Below, piece by piece: positions 1-5,880 of a stretch of 6,385 nt of DNA. The notes beneath the pieces are model-generated. The model worked only from the letters and a program-made list of their open reading frames with translations, ran no database searches and was not told the origin of the DNA. The stretch covers positions 1-6,385 of the forward strand of contig JAGHAR010000139.1 in the NCBI GenBank assembly GCA_021161405.1, given 5' to 3'. This stretch comes from Candidatus Iainarchaeum sp. (lineage in GTDB: Archaea; Iainarchaeota; Iainarchaeia; Iainarchaeales; JAGHAR01). Both the position numbers and the translations under genes were made by a program. How positions within the stretch are numbered: the stretch's first letter is position 1; each line of letters opens with the position of its first letter.

Positions 1-371
1 CTTTCAGCATGTTTGCCGGTTCCAACTCCAACATGGCCATTTCTATCGCCGACAAGTACAGTGGCTCTAAATGAAAACTTCCTCCCAGCTCGTACAACCC
101 TTGTTGTTTTTTTCACTTCTACAACCTTTTCATCCAAATCTAACAGATAGTCCACAATTTCTGGCTCAAGTATTGGTGTATTACTGAGCAGTATTTCTTC
201 AATGCTTTTAACTTCTCCAGCTAAAACTTTTTTTCCGAGTAGTGTTTTAGGTGTCCATTCTTTTATTAATTCTTCTTTTTCCCTCTCTTTGGCTAATTCC
301 TCGTTTGCTTTCTTCAATTCTTCCTCAGAGAGTTCCTCAACTACTTGCTTCTTTTCCTCCTTTTTCTTCAT
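1..371 (-). CDS. rps5: 30S ribosomal protein S5 (uS5), 3'-partial (N-terminal 123 residues)
   Basis: uS5 lies near the decoding centre and the mRNA entry tunnel of the 30S. The first 123 residues are in the window and the gene runs off at position 1. The recognisable archaeal lead is EEW-like [16 protein letters not shown] (about 38-51), then [19 protein letters not shown] (about 60-78). The start of the double-stranded-RNA-binding fold follows with [20 protein letters not shown] (89-108) and [15 protein letters not shown] (109-123). About 35 residues ahead of the core are rich in Lys and Glu ([20 protein letters not shown] onward). The ATG at 371 is chosen for its SD GAGGTGA (383-377) at five-base spacing; a GTG at 380 would consume that SD. 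The gene starts 35 bases inside uL18. The family is secure; the C-terminal half cannot be judged. Confidence 0.95.
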   Translation of the reverse strand, partial: MKKKEEKKQVVEELSEEELKKANEELAKEREKEELIKEWTPKTLLGKKVLAGEVKSIEEILLSNTPILEPEIVDYLLDLDEKVVEVKKTTRVVRAGRKFSFRATVLVGDRNGHVGVGTGKHAE

Positions 372-957
372 CTTTTTCACCTCTTGTTTCTGCCAGTATC
401 TTTTTCTTCGTGGCCGTAAACAGTTTCGTTAATTCTCTTGGATTAATTCCTTTTTTGATATATTCTGAAAATATCTTTTCAAATTTTTCATCTGTTAGAG
501 AGTTGGCATAATCCTCTATATGCTTCCCAGAAATTCTGTCTTCTGTTGGAATAGCTTCCTCGCTAAATGGTATATCCAAGCCAGCATCGAGTGCTCCTTT
601 GAGGGCTGCAAATACTACTCCTTTGTGTACAGGAGTAGCCAAACCGATGTCTAAAATTGCCTCTTTAACTCCTTTCTCTATGGCTTCTTTAGCGCACTTT
701 AATGCTGTTAGATACGCACTTGGTGTATTTCTTTTTCCTGGAAAGCCAATCTTCCATAGCTCTTTGCTGTTTGCATGACTTATCGTTCTATCCTTTCCGT
801 TTTGCGTTTCTATCACCTGCACTATCACATATCTGTTTGTTGTTCTAACCACAAACCTCGGTTTCCTTGATTTAAGCAGCTTTAGCCTTTTTGCATAGTT
901 CGTCTTTCCTTCCCTTCTTCTCCTGAATTTTACCCTATAGGTTGCTTTTCTTGCCAT
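337..957 (-). CDS. rpl18: 50S ribosomal protein L18 (uL18), long archaeal form
   Basis: uL18 binds 5S rRNA together with uL5 in the central protuberance. The 206-residue product is the long archaeal/eukaryotic form. It starts with [20 protein letters not shown] and [22 protein letters not shown]. The core has [54 protein letters not shown] and [11 protein letters not shown], followed by the archaeal C-terminal helices with [11 protein letters not shown]. The ATG at 957 has a GGTGA SD (967-963) and directly follows the eL19 stop by one base; an in-frame GTG at 966 is less likely because it would remove the SD. The last 17 or so residues are charged and low in complexity ([17 protein letters not shown]). 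They overlap the first 35 bases of uS5 and encode its SD. Confidence 0.96.
   Translation of the reverse strand: MARKATYRVKFRRRREGKTNYAKRLKLLKSRKPRFVVRTTNRYVIVQVIETQNGKDRTISHANSKELWKIGFPGKRNTPSAYLTALKCAKEAIEKGVKEAILDIGLATPVHKGVVFAALKGALDAGLDIPFSEEAIPTEDRISGKHIEDYANSLTDEKFEKIFSEYIKKGINPRELTKLFTATKKKILAETRGEKDEEKGGKEASS
377..383 (-). promoter_or_regulatory. Shine-Dalgarno site for uS5 within uL18
   Basis: GAGGTGA lies five bases before the ATG at 371 and encodes part of R-G-E in the uL18 tail. It places the uS5 start 35 bases inside uL18. Confidence 0.78.
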
Positions 958-958
958 A

Positions 959-1405
959 CTATTCACCCTTCTTTAGCAGAGCTTCTATTTGCCTTTTACC
1001 CCTGAAAAAACCACCTTTTATTTTTCTGTACAGTTGTCTATAACCACCAACTTTTTCCAAAAGTTTAGGATTCTCCTTTTTAATCTTCCTTAACAAACTT
1101 CTCTGCGCTCTTACATTTGCTATGTGCTGCTTCTTTTTCTTTGCTCTTGCGGTTCTTTTCCCTTTTCTCTTGCCAGGCCCTTTTTTCCTTCCTTTCTTTT
1201 TCTTTTCTAGAAGTTTTCTTGCTCTTGCCCTGCTTTGTTCGTTCTCTTTTCTTTTCTTCACAATACCTTTCTTTATAAGTTCTTTGACATCCTCCCTTGT
1301 TAGGGCCTCTTTTACATCTTCTATGCTTTTTGGATCTATCCATATCTTCGTCTTGCCTGTGTTAAGTAATTCCGCTGCAATTGTTTTTACCTTTTCGACC
1401 TTCAT
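959..1405 (-). CDS. rpl19e: 50S ribosomal protein L19e (eL19)
   Basis: eL19 is an archaeal/eukaryotic large-subunit protein with long helices that reaches toward the small subunit. The 148-residue product shows the archaeal pattern. The N-terminal part contains AAELLNTGKTKIWIDPKSIE and DVKELIKKGIVKKRKENEQS. A very basic central segment follows (LEKKKKGRKKGPGKRKGKRT), then the helical C-terminal part with AQRSLLRKIKKENP and the GGYRQLYRKIKGGFFRGKRQ block. The ATG at 1405 is chosen because GGGAGGAG (1418-1411) lies five bases upstream; a start at 1426 overlapping the eL32 stop would add seven residues (MEKGGAI). The stop TAG is one base before the uL18 start. The length is normal for archaea. 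Confidence 0.95.
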   Translation of the reverse strand: MKVEKVKTIAAELLNTGKTKIWIDPKSIEDVKEALTREDVKELIKKGIVKKRKENEQSRARARKLLEKKKKGRKKGPGKRKGKRTARAKKKKQHIANVRAQRSLLRKIKKENPKLLEKVGGYRQLYRKIKGGFFRGKRQIEALLKKGE

Positions 1406-1410
1406 TATTG

Positions 1411-1418
1411 CTCCTCCC
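1411..1418 (-). promoter_or_regulatory. Shine-Dalgarno site for eL19
   Basis: GGGAGGAG lies five bases before the ATG at 1405. This spacing favours that start over the ATG at 1426, which overlaps the eL32 stop and has no clear SD. Confidence 0.75.
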
Positions 1419-1425
1419 TTCTCCA

Positions 1426-1869
1426 TTACGGATTTAACACCTTAAACCCCTTTGCTGTTGCTTTAGAAACAAGCACTTCTTTTTTCCTCTTGCCAATTGT
1501 TCTGCCTATCTTTATTGCGTGTTTCTTCGGATCTAAGCCGAGCATTTCTTTTTCATTGTGTATTACTACTTCCTCAAAGCCGGAAGGATGCAAACCGCGA
1601 ATTTTTTTTGGATTTCTATATCCTATATCTACGACAGCCCCGTCTTCTTTATAAAATCTAATATCTAAACCGCGCGGCCTTCTCCATTTGTCCCACTTTT
1701 CTTTACTTTTTCTCCTTATCTGTTTTTTGCCGAATCTTCCTCTAAATACTGGTTTCTTTTTTTTCAATTTCTTTATAAGCTTCTTTAGTTTCTTGGCTTC
1801 TGTTTCCGGCAACTTTGCCTTCTGTTCGCTTTTCTTCTTTCCACTCTTTGTTGTTTTACTTCTGCTCAT
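1426..1869 (-). CDS. rpl32e: 50S ribosomal protein L32e (eL32)
   Basis: eL32 is a large-subunit protein found only in archaea and eukaryotes that binds deep in 23S rRNA. I read 147 residues from the ATG at 1869, chosen because GGAGGA (1882-1877) lies seven bases upstream; the longer in-frame start at 1905 would add 12 residues without a comparable SD. The first 45 or so residues are a lysine-rich lead (SGKKKSEQKAKLPETEAKKL and a poly-Lys stretch). The family core then follows: KPVFRGRFGKKQIRRKSKEK, WDKWRRPRGLDIRF, DIGYRNPKKIRGLHPSGFEE, and the C-terminal VLVSKATAKGFKVLNP, whose VLNP end is characteristic. It overlaps uL6 by 14 bases, and its stop overlaps a possible longer eL19 start as TAATG. 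Confidence 0.95.
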   Translation of the reverse strand: MSRSKTTKSGKKKSEQKAKLPETEAKKLKKLIKKLKKKKPVFRGRFGKKQIRRKSKEKWDKWRRPRGLDIRFYKEDGAVVDIGYRNPKKIRGLHPSGFEEVVIHNEKEMLGLDPKKHAIKIGRTIGKRKKEVLVSKATAKGFKVLNP

Positions 1870-2422
1870 CTTTATTTCCTCCTTCCTCAACAACTCCCTT
1901 TTCAACTATATAAATTCCATCTTGAAACCTTCTTTCATCTTTTCCCCTTACCTTTGTTGCATTTTCGAGGTTTGCTGCTGTTTGAGCTGCTGCCTCCTTA
2001 TCGTGGCTTTTAACTATAATCTCTTTTCCTTTGACTTCAACGGTTGCATTTGGTAAAATTTTTGCATATCTTGGTGTTTTTTCTCCGCAGAAGTTGTTTA
2101 TCTCTACCACATCTCCTTGTACAGAAACCTTCATCGGAAAATGGGAATGCACAATAGCTAACTTATAATAGAAACCCTTTTTCAATCCGGTAATCATGTT
2201 ATTGATGTGCGCAGCATATGTATTTAAGAGAGCAATTATTTTTCTGTTTGTATTTTTCGCTTCTAGAATAATTTTGCTATCTTCTATTTTTATGTCTATC
2301 AAATTGATTTTAAATTGTTTTGTAATTTCCTTTGAGTTTCCACTCATAGTTAGTTTATTCCCTTCCATACGCGCGGTGATTCCTTCTGGAACAGAAATTT
2401 CGATAACCTTCTTTTTTGCCAT
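1856..2422 (-). CDS. rpl6: 50S ribosomal protein L6 (uL6)
   Basis: uL6 has two homologous domains and sits by the sarcin-ricin loop and the factor-binding site of the large subunit. The 188-residue product begins with MAKKKVIEISVPEGITARME. It carries GLKKGFYYKLAIVHSHFPMK near residues 79-98, which marks the domain junction in archaeal uL6. The second domain follows with VEINNFCGEKTPRYAKI, VKGKEIIVKSHDKEAAAQTA, and the late RFQDGIYIVEKGVV block typical of the family. The start at 2422 has the SD AGGTGAG (2432-2426). The last residues (EEGGNKDEQK) extend slightly past the usual end and encode the SD of eL32, whose start lies 14 bases inside this gene. The annotation is secure. Confidence 0.96.
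   Translation of the reverse strand: MAKKKVIEISVPEGITARMEGNKLTMSGNSKEITKQFKINLIDIKIEDSKIILEAKNTNRKIIALLNTYAAHINNMITGLKKGFYYKLAIVHSHFPMKVSVQGDVVEINNFCGEKTPRYAKILPNATVEVKGKEIIVKSHDKEAAAQTAANLENATKVRGKDERRFQDGIYIVEKGVVEEGGNKDEQK
1877..1882 (-). promoter_or_regulatory. Shine-Dalgarno site for eL32 within uL6
   Basis: GGAGGA lies seven bases upstream of the ATG at 1869 and codes for the Gly-Gly in the uL6 tail. It selects the 147-residue eL32 form over the longer in-frame form beginning at 1905. Confidence 0.75.
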
Positions 2423-2425
2423 ATT

Positions 2426-2433
2426 CTCACCTA
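2426..2433 (-). promoter_or_regulatory. Combined uS8 stop and uL6 Shine-Dalgarno site (TAGGTGAG)
   Basis: The uS8 TAG stop merges with AGGTGAG, and the uL6 ATG follows after three bases. The junction is nearly identical to the one between uL14 and uL24. Confidence 0.8.
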
Positions 2434-2820
2434 ATAGATGTAAGCTATCAGTCTTCCTCCAATTCCTTTCTCTTTTGCTTCGCGATGGGTCATCAGCCCT
2501 TGTGATGTGCTTACAATAATTGTTCCAATATCTCTTGCAGGCAAATATCTTTTCTCATATTTTTCGAATTCATCTTTCTTAACAGCGTAGCGCGGCTTTA
2601 TTGCTTTGCATTCATTTATTTTGCCTGCCAATTTAACTTTATAGATCTTCTTGTTTCCTTCCTCTATTATCTCAAAGTTGTCGATGTAATTGAGTTTTTT
2701 CATTATCTTTAGAATTTCAGCCAGCATTTTTGGAGCTGTATTTATAATGCATTCTTTCTTGTTCGCAAGATCTGAATTTTTTATGTGTATTAATGCATTT
2801 GCTATTGTATCTATGCCCAT
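2431..2820 (-). CDS. rps8: 30S ribosomal protein S8 (uS8)
   Basis: uS8 is a primary binder of the central domain of 16S rRNA, and in several archaea and bacteria it also represses its own operon through the mRNA. The 129-residue product has the usual archaeal length of about 130. It starts with IANALIHIKNSDLANKKECI, has KMLAEILKIMKKLNYIDNFE in the middle of the N-domain, and ends with the RNA-binding C-domain IVSTSQGLMTHREAKEKGIGG followed by RLIAYIY. The ATG at 2820 is set by the SD GAGGTGG (2831-2825), which overlaps the uS14 stop. The TAG stop is merged with the uL6 SD. I see no obvious uS8-binding mRNA hairpin in the sequence, though I could not fold it. Confidence 0.96.
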   Translation of the reverse strand: MGIDTIANALIHIKNSDLANKKECIINTAPKMLAEILKIMKKLNYIDNFEIIEEGNKKIYKVKLAGKINECKAIKPRYAVKKDEFEKYEKRYLPARDIGTIIVSTSQGLMTHREAKEKGIGGRLIAYIY

Positions 2821-2824
2821 GTTT

Positions 2825-2831
2825 CCACCTC
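2825..2831 (-). promoter_or_regulatory. Shine-Dalgarno site for uS8 overlapping the uS14 stop
   Basis: GAGGTGG begins within the uS14 TGA stop and lies four bases before the uS8 ATG at 2820. It supports a start at MGIDTIANAL and coupling of uS8 translation to uS14 termination. Confidence 0.8.
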
Positions 2832-2985
2832 AGTCATACTTTCTGAACCCCATCTTTTCTGCAATTTCTTTAAAGCACCTAAAGCAGAGCATGAGATTGT
2901 ACTTCCTTATTAGGCCTTTATTGTTGCCGCATCTTCTGCACCTTCTCTCCTTCTTAATTTCCTTCAATGTTTTCTTGTCGCTCAT
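2830..2985 (-). CDS. rps14: 30S ribosomal protein S14 (uS14), short zinc-binding form
   Basis: uS14 belongs to the head of the small subunit and is needed for late 30S assembly. The gene encodes 51 residues. It is recognised by [20 protein letters not shown] at the N-terminus, then [20 protein letters not shown] and the terminal MGFRKYD. Four cysteines in two CxxC pairs (C16, C19 and C34, C37) form the zinc ribbon typical of the archaeal and eukaryotic form. The ATG at 2985 overlaps the uL5 stop (ATGA), and GGGGTGA lies just upstream within the uL5 end. The stop TGA (2832-2830) is followed nine bases later, in the same reading frame, by the uS8 start. Identity and boundaries are secure. Confidence 0.96.
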   Translation of the reverse strand: MSDKKTLKEIKKERRCRRCGNNKGLIRKYNLMLCFRCFKEIAEKMGFRKYD

Positions 2986-3518
2986 TCCATTTTCACCCCT
3001 AAAACATTTTTTACAAATTCAATTGCTTCTTCTTTTGAGATGCGATGTCGTTTTGGTATTCTTCTTTTTGCTTTTTTTCTCCTCTTTATTCGGAATCCTT
3101 TTCTTTCTAAAGATACACAAATGTCAAAACCTCTAATGCCTAGGTTTGGATCGTACTTGGTGTCTGGCAATTCTATGTGTTCTCTTATTCCAAATGAGAA
3201 ATTCCCTTCATTATCGAAGCAATTTTTTGAGAGTTTCCCTTCCTTTGCTATCAAAGCTCTTTTTAGGAACTCTATGGCTTTTTCTCCTCTCAGAGTAACT
3301 TTTGCCCCGATTTTTAGGCCGGGTCGTATTCCCCATGCTGGCTGCCTAACCTTGGCGCTTGTCTCTGCTGGTTTCATTCCTGTAATGCTTTGGAGTATCT
3401 TTTTTGCTTTTTCGAGTTCTTCTCCAGTTTGGCCCACGCCCATATTTACAACTACTTTTTCTATCCTTATCTCGCGCATCACGTTTCCTGTGTTTTTATT
3501 CTTTCCCTCCATTTTCAT
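2982..3518 (-). CDS. rpl5: 50S ribosomal protein L5 (uL5)
   Basis: uL5 binds 5S rRNA and contacts P-site tRNA in the central protuberance. The 178-residue product carries the archaeal blocks [93 protein letters not shown] and the basic [15 protein letters not shown] near the C-terminus. The length is normal. The start is uncertain: ATG at 3518 overlaps the eS4 stop (TGATG), ATG at 3512 is preceded by GTGAT at a plausible spacing, and an ATG just before REIRIEK would give a shorter form but has no good SD. Archaeal homologues often have a few residues before that Met, so I use 3518. The TGA stop overlaps the uS14 start as ATGA. Confidence 0.96.
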   Translation of the reverse strand: MKMEGKNKNTGNVMREIRIEKVVVNMGVGQTGEELEKAKKILQSITGMKPAETSAKVRQPAWGIRPGLKIGAKVTLRGEKAIEFLKRALIAKEGKLSKNCFDNEGNFSFGIREHIELPDTKYDPNLGIRGFDICVSLERKGFRIKRRKKAKRRIPKRHRISKEEAIEFVKNVLGVKME

Positions 3519-4255
3519 CACTTCTGCTTAATTGCTTTTTCCAAATACTTTAGCTCTATTTTTCCTTTTTCTCCCACTACAACAACATTTCTAGCAACGG
3601 TTTCAAATTCTTGGTTATTATTCGCCTTAACCTTTATGCTTTTTTCTCTCCTTGTGCTTCCTTCCTGAATCTCCAAAACTTCCCCCACATTACTTACCCT
3701 TGCACCAGCGACTACATATATGGTGGCTCCTTTTGTTAGCGGTAATTCTTTCACTATTTTGTTATTTTCCACCACTATCGAATCAAAGGGTTTTAGCTTT
3801 GTTTTGTCCAATAGAAAGGTTTCCCCACTGGATGTTGTAAGCTGGATCTTATTCCCTTTAACTGCTTTTTTTATCTCAATTCTTAAAATTCTCTTATTGC
3901 CTTCTTTGTAATCGATTTCTTTAAGTTCAAGCCTTCCCTTATGATCAAGTAAAACTGCATATTTTTTCTTTAGCTTGGGAATTTCAACGATATCAAAGAG
4001 GCCGACAGCTCTTTTATGGTCTTTTACTACTTTTCCATTTACGAGAATCTCTCCGTTATTCAGCACAAACTTTGCCTCTCGCATATTATCAACAATTCCT
4101 AAATAATCCCGCAAAACAACAGCTATAGCTATGGATTGCTGCTTTGGATGAGCACCGCGTTGCTTCACTATCCAAGTTGCTTCTTTCCTTTGTATCTTTT
4201 GAACTTTTGGTGCATTTAGCCTTTTCATCTGCAATGTTCCGCCCTGCCTAGACAT
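3518..4255 (-). CDS. rps4e: 30S ribosomal protein S4e (eS4)
   Basis: eS4 is a small-subunit protein found only in archaea and eukaryotes, positioned on the body of the 30S. The 245-residue product has the typical archaeal length. It shows MKRLNAPK near residues 10-17, then the S4-type RNA-binding domain at about 42-95 with VVLRDYLG, EAKFVLNNGEILVNGKVVKD and VGLFDIVEI. A central beta domain follows at about 98-175, and a KOW-like segment at about 172-200 (LTKGATIYVVAGARVSNVGE). The last part contains EFETVARNVVVVGE. The start ATG at 4255 has an excellent SD, GAGGTGAT (4266-4259), which contains the uL24 stop codon, so I prefer it to the internal Met10. The TGA stop overlaps the proposed uL5 start as TGATG. 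The gene lies in its normal archaeal place between uL24 and uL5. Confidence 0.96.
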   Translation of the reverse strand: MSRQGGTLQMKRLNAPKVQKIQRKEATWIVKQRGAHPKQQSIAIAVVLRDYLGIVDNMREAKFVLNNGEILVNGKVVKDHKRAVGLFDIVEIPKLKKKYAVLLDHKGRLELKEIDYKEGNKRILRIEIKKAVKGNKIQLTTSSGETFLLDKTKLKPFDSIVVENNKIVKELPLTKGATIYVVAGARVSNVGEVLEIQEGSTRREKSIKVKANNNQEFETVARNVVVVGEKGKIELKYLEKAIKQK

Positions 4256-4258
4256 TTA

Positions 4259-4266
4259 ATCACCTC
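4259..4266 (-). promoter_or_regulatory. Shine-Dalgarno site for eS4 containing the uL24 stop
   Basis: GAGGTGAT is a perfect eight-base match to the archaeal anti-SD (AUCACCUC). The TGA inside it is the stop codon of uL24. It decides for the ATG at 4255 over the internal Met codon nine residues later. Confidence 0.85.
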
Positions 4267-4748
4267 TTCTTTCTCTCCTCATTGGGAGATTTTCTTTTGC
4301 TCTTTTTCTTTGCTTTTTTCTTCTCTTTCTTTTGAATCTTCTTTTCAGTTTCTTTTCTCGCAACTTTCTTTTTCTCAACTTTCTTGACCTTTAATTTTAA
4401 CCTCTTAAAGCGTTTTTCATCACTTCTTTCGAGCTCTATTATCTGAACGTTTGAGGGGTCTATTCCAACAGGAATTTCTCTTCCATCAACCTTCTTTCTT
4501 ACTATTCCCTCTATGAAGATTTTCCTTTTTTTCAAATCTACTGCGGTTATTTTTCCTTCTTTTCCTTTATATGTTCCGCGCATTATTTTCACTTTATCTC
4601 CTTTTCTAACTCCGAACGACCTTTTGCCAAGCTCTTTACGCAGCTCTTTGCTTAAATTTGCATGCATTAGCTTCTGTCTTTTGTGCAGAGGCGCTTCTAT
4701 TACTGCCTTTCTCTGCTTTCTTGGTTTTGAGCTTCTTTTTTTACCCAT
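4260..4748 (-). CDS. rpl24: 50S ribosomal protein L24 (uL24) with Lys-rich C-terminal tail
   Basis: uL24 is an early assembly protein that binds the 5' domain of 23S rRNA near the tunnel exit. The 162-residue product has the archaeal basic N-terminus (MGKKRSSKPRKQRK), the PLHKRQKLMHANLSKELRKE segment at about 20-39 and a KOW domain at about 44-80 (VRKGDKVKIMRGTYKGKEGK), followed by VDPSN-like VGIDPSNVQI at about 94-103. Archaeal homologues usually end near 120 residues. Here roughly 40 extra residues (about 122-162) are dominated by lysine with some Glu and Arg, probably an rRNA-contacting or disordered tail. The ATG at 4748 follows the SD AGGTGAG at a short spacing. The stop codon TGA (4262-4260) forms part of the SD for eS4. 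The family call is secure; the tail is a lineage feature of unknown role. Confidence 0.96.
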   Translation of the reverse strand: MGKKRSSKPRKQRKAVIEAPLHKRQKLMHANLSKELRKELGKRSFGVRKGDKVKIMRGTYKGKEGKITAVDLKKRKIFIEGIVRKKVDGREIPVGIDPSNVQIIELERSDEKRFKRLKLKVKKVEKKKVARKETEKKIQKKEKKKAKKKSKRKSPNEERKKR

Positions 4749-4751
4749 CTT

Positions 4752-4759
4752 CTCACCTA
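4752..4759 (-). promoter_or_regulatory. Combined uL14 stop and uL24 Shine-Dalgarno site (TAGGTGAG)
   Basis: The TAG stop of uL14 is the first part of TAGGTGAG, whose AGGTGA is SD-like. The uL24 ATG follows after three bases. The same junction, with one changed spacer base, precedes uL6. Confidence 0.8.
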
Positions 4760-5155
4760 CACTACATACTGGGCTATGCCTGCTAACTTAGGCCATCTTT
4801 CTGCCGCCTCCTTCGCTATAGGTCCCTTTATTTCAGAACCTTTTGGTAGGCCATTTTCATCAACCAATGCAACTGCATTATCTTCAAATTTTACTCTTAA
4901 TCCGTTTGCTCTTCTGAATTCTTTCTTTGTCCTTATTATTACTGCTCTCTCTACTTTTTTCCTTATTTGGGGCTTTCCCTTCTTTACAACAACAACTACT
5001 AAATCTGCTATTCCTGCCTTTGGATTTGCTCTTTTTCTGCCTCTGTAACCTATAACAGAAATTATTTCAACTTCTTTTGCACCGCTATTGTCCGCGCACA
5101 CACATCTTGTTTTCTGTGTGAGCGTCCTTGTCGGCTTTGCACTAATTGCTTTCAT
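4757..5155 (-). CDS. rpl14: 50S ribosomal protein L14 (uL14)
   Basis: uL14 is a beta-barrel protein on the intersubunit face of the large subunit, where it contributes to a bridge with 16S rRNA and lies near the site bound by the anti-association factor aIF6. The 132-residue product matches the archaeal family in length and carries the signature blocks [20 protein letters not shown] (20-39), [12 protein letters not shown], the basic [15 protein letters not shown] stretch, [15 protein letters not shown], and the terminal [20 protein letters not shown]. The start ATG at 5155 lies 14 bases inside the uS17 end. The SD is weak (a GGGGG run at 5168-5164), so coupling to uS17 translation is likely. 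The TAG stop is merged with the SD of uL24 (TAGGTGAG). I see nothing unusual in the protein. Confidence 0.97.
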   Translation of the reverse strand: MKAISAKPTRTLTQKTRCVCADNSGAKEVEIISVIGYRGRKRANPKAGIADLVVVVVKKGKPQIRKKVERAVIIRTKKEFRRANGLRVKFEDNAVALVDENGLPKGSEIKGPIAKEAAERWPKLAGIAQYVV

Positions 5156-5585
5156 TTTTCTTGCCCCCTTCTAATTTTTTTTCTTTTTTGGCTTTTTCTT
5201 CTGTAGCTTCTTTTTTCGTTTTTTCAGCTTTCTTGCCTTCCTCTTTGCTTGTTTCTTCCTTTAGTATTTCCTCTGGTACTGCTTCTTCGATTTCTTCCTT
5301 GTGGCCGATAACTCTAAGCACTACAAAACTTTTTGTCTTGCTCAATCTGCGTGTTTCTCCTATTTCAACGATGTCGCCTTCTTTCGCGTTTATGCATGGT
5401 GGATTGTGTGCGTATAGTTTTGATCTTACTTTTTTGTATCTCTCGTATTTTGGTATTTTTATTAGGATTTCTCTTTCTACAACTACCGTCTTTTCTGGTT
5501 TTGCACTGGTAACTACTCCTCTAAGAATCATTCCTCGCACTTTTATGTTGCCGTGGTGCGGACATTTAGGATCATTGCACTGCAT
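5142..5585 (-). CDS. rps17: 30S ribosomal protein S17 (uS17) with long charged C-terminal tail
   Basis: uS17 is a primary 16S rRNA-binding OB-fold protein of the small-subunit body. The 147-residue product begins with an archaeal-type cysteine/histidine knuckle, C3-N-D-P-K-C7-P-H-H-G, then [38 protein letters not shown] (about 47-63) and the family closing block [15 protein letters not shown] near residues 79-93. The usual core ends there. About 50 further residues (98-147) are almost entirely Lys, Glu, Ala and Thr, and are probably disordered or helical; this makes the protein longer than a typical archaeal uS17. The start ATG at 5585 is fixed by a near-perfect SD (GGAGGGTGA, 5597-5589) that encodes W-R-V-K in Rpp29. 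The gene overlaps rpp29 upstream and uL14 downstream, each by 14 bases. The core assignment is secure; the function of the tail is unknown. Confidence 0.96.
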   Translation of the reverse strand: MQCNDPKCPHHGNIKVRGMILRGVVTSAKPEKTVVVEREILIKIPKYERYKKVRSKLYAHNPPCINAKEGDIVEIGETRRLSKTKSFVVLRVIGHKEEIEEAVPEEILKEETSKEEGKKAEKTKKEATEEKAKKEKKLEGGKKNESN

Positions 5586-5880
5586 TTTTCACCCTCCAGA
5601 AATTCTTTATCCTATCTTCTGGCCTTGCCTTTATTAATTTTCCGTTGATTATAACCTTCTCATCCTTTAGATCTATTTCAAAGACGCATTCCTCTTTTGG
5701 CAGTACCTTTAACCCTTTTCTTGTTTCAATTACTATCGTGTTTCTTGTTTCATCAACTATCTTTCCGCTAATTCCTTTCCTTGATTGGTCCGTAGATTCT
5801 ATAACTTTCGTTTTTAGGCCTATTAGCTCATGCGCTAATATGTTTTTGCTGGTTATTGTATAGTTCTTCCCTCTAAACAT
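5572..5880 (-). CDS. rnp1: RNase P protein subunit Rpp29 (Pop4 family)
   Basis: Rpp29 is one of the protein subunits of archaeal RNase P, the ribonucleoprotein that removes 5' leaders from pre-tRNAs. In known archaeal complexes it pairs with Rpp21 and helps substrate binding. The 102-residue product has the family's Sm-like barrel: HELIGL at residues 17-22, [18 protein letters not shown] at about 36-53, a KGLKVLPK turn, and the closing [10 protein letters not shown] block at about 86-95. The length is normal for archaeal members. The ATG at 5880 overlaps the last eight bases of the aIF1 gene, and a GGAGGA SD lies at 5894-5889 inside that gene. Its own end overlaps uS17 by 14 bases and carries the uS17 SD. 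Co-location with ribosomal genes is a known archaeal arrangement. It also implies that this organism has a protein-containing RNase P. Confidence 0.95.
   Translation of the reverse strand: MFRGKNYTITSKNILAHELIGLKTKVIESTDQSRKGISGKIVDETRNTIVIETRKGLKVLPKEECVFEIDLKDEKVIINGKLIKARPEDRIKNFWRVKNAVQ
5589..5597 (-). promoter_or_regulatory. Shine-Dalgarno site for uS17 within rpp29
   Basis: GGAGGGTGA is followed three bases later by the uS17 ATG at 5585. It encodes W-R-V-K near the end of Rpp29. It fixes the uS17 start and implies that ribosomes finishing Rpp29 are already close to the uS17 start. Confidence 0.8.

Noticed and set aside
1080..1343. An 87-residue minus-strand frame rich in Lys, Arg and Glu inside eL19
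   Set aside because: It is the alternative frame of the basic region of eL19, and eL19 is clearly the conserved frame.
1122..1445. Plus-strand open frames rich in Phe, Leu and Ser resembling membrane proteins
   Set aside because: They are antisense shadows of Lys/Glu-rich ribosomal genes, whose AAR/GAR codons read as TTY/YTC on the other strand. They lack SDs and family motifs.
5146..5300. Repeat-like run of TTC/TTT in the plus strand at the uS17 tail
   Set aside because: It is the complement of low-complexity Lys/Glu codons and has no regular repeat unit or spacer pattern.
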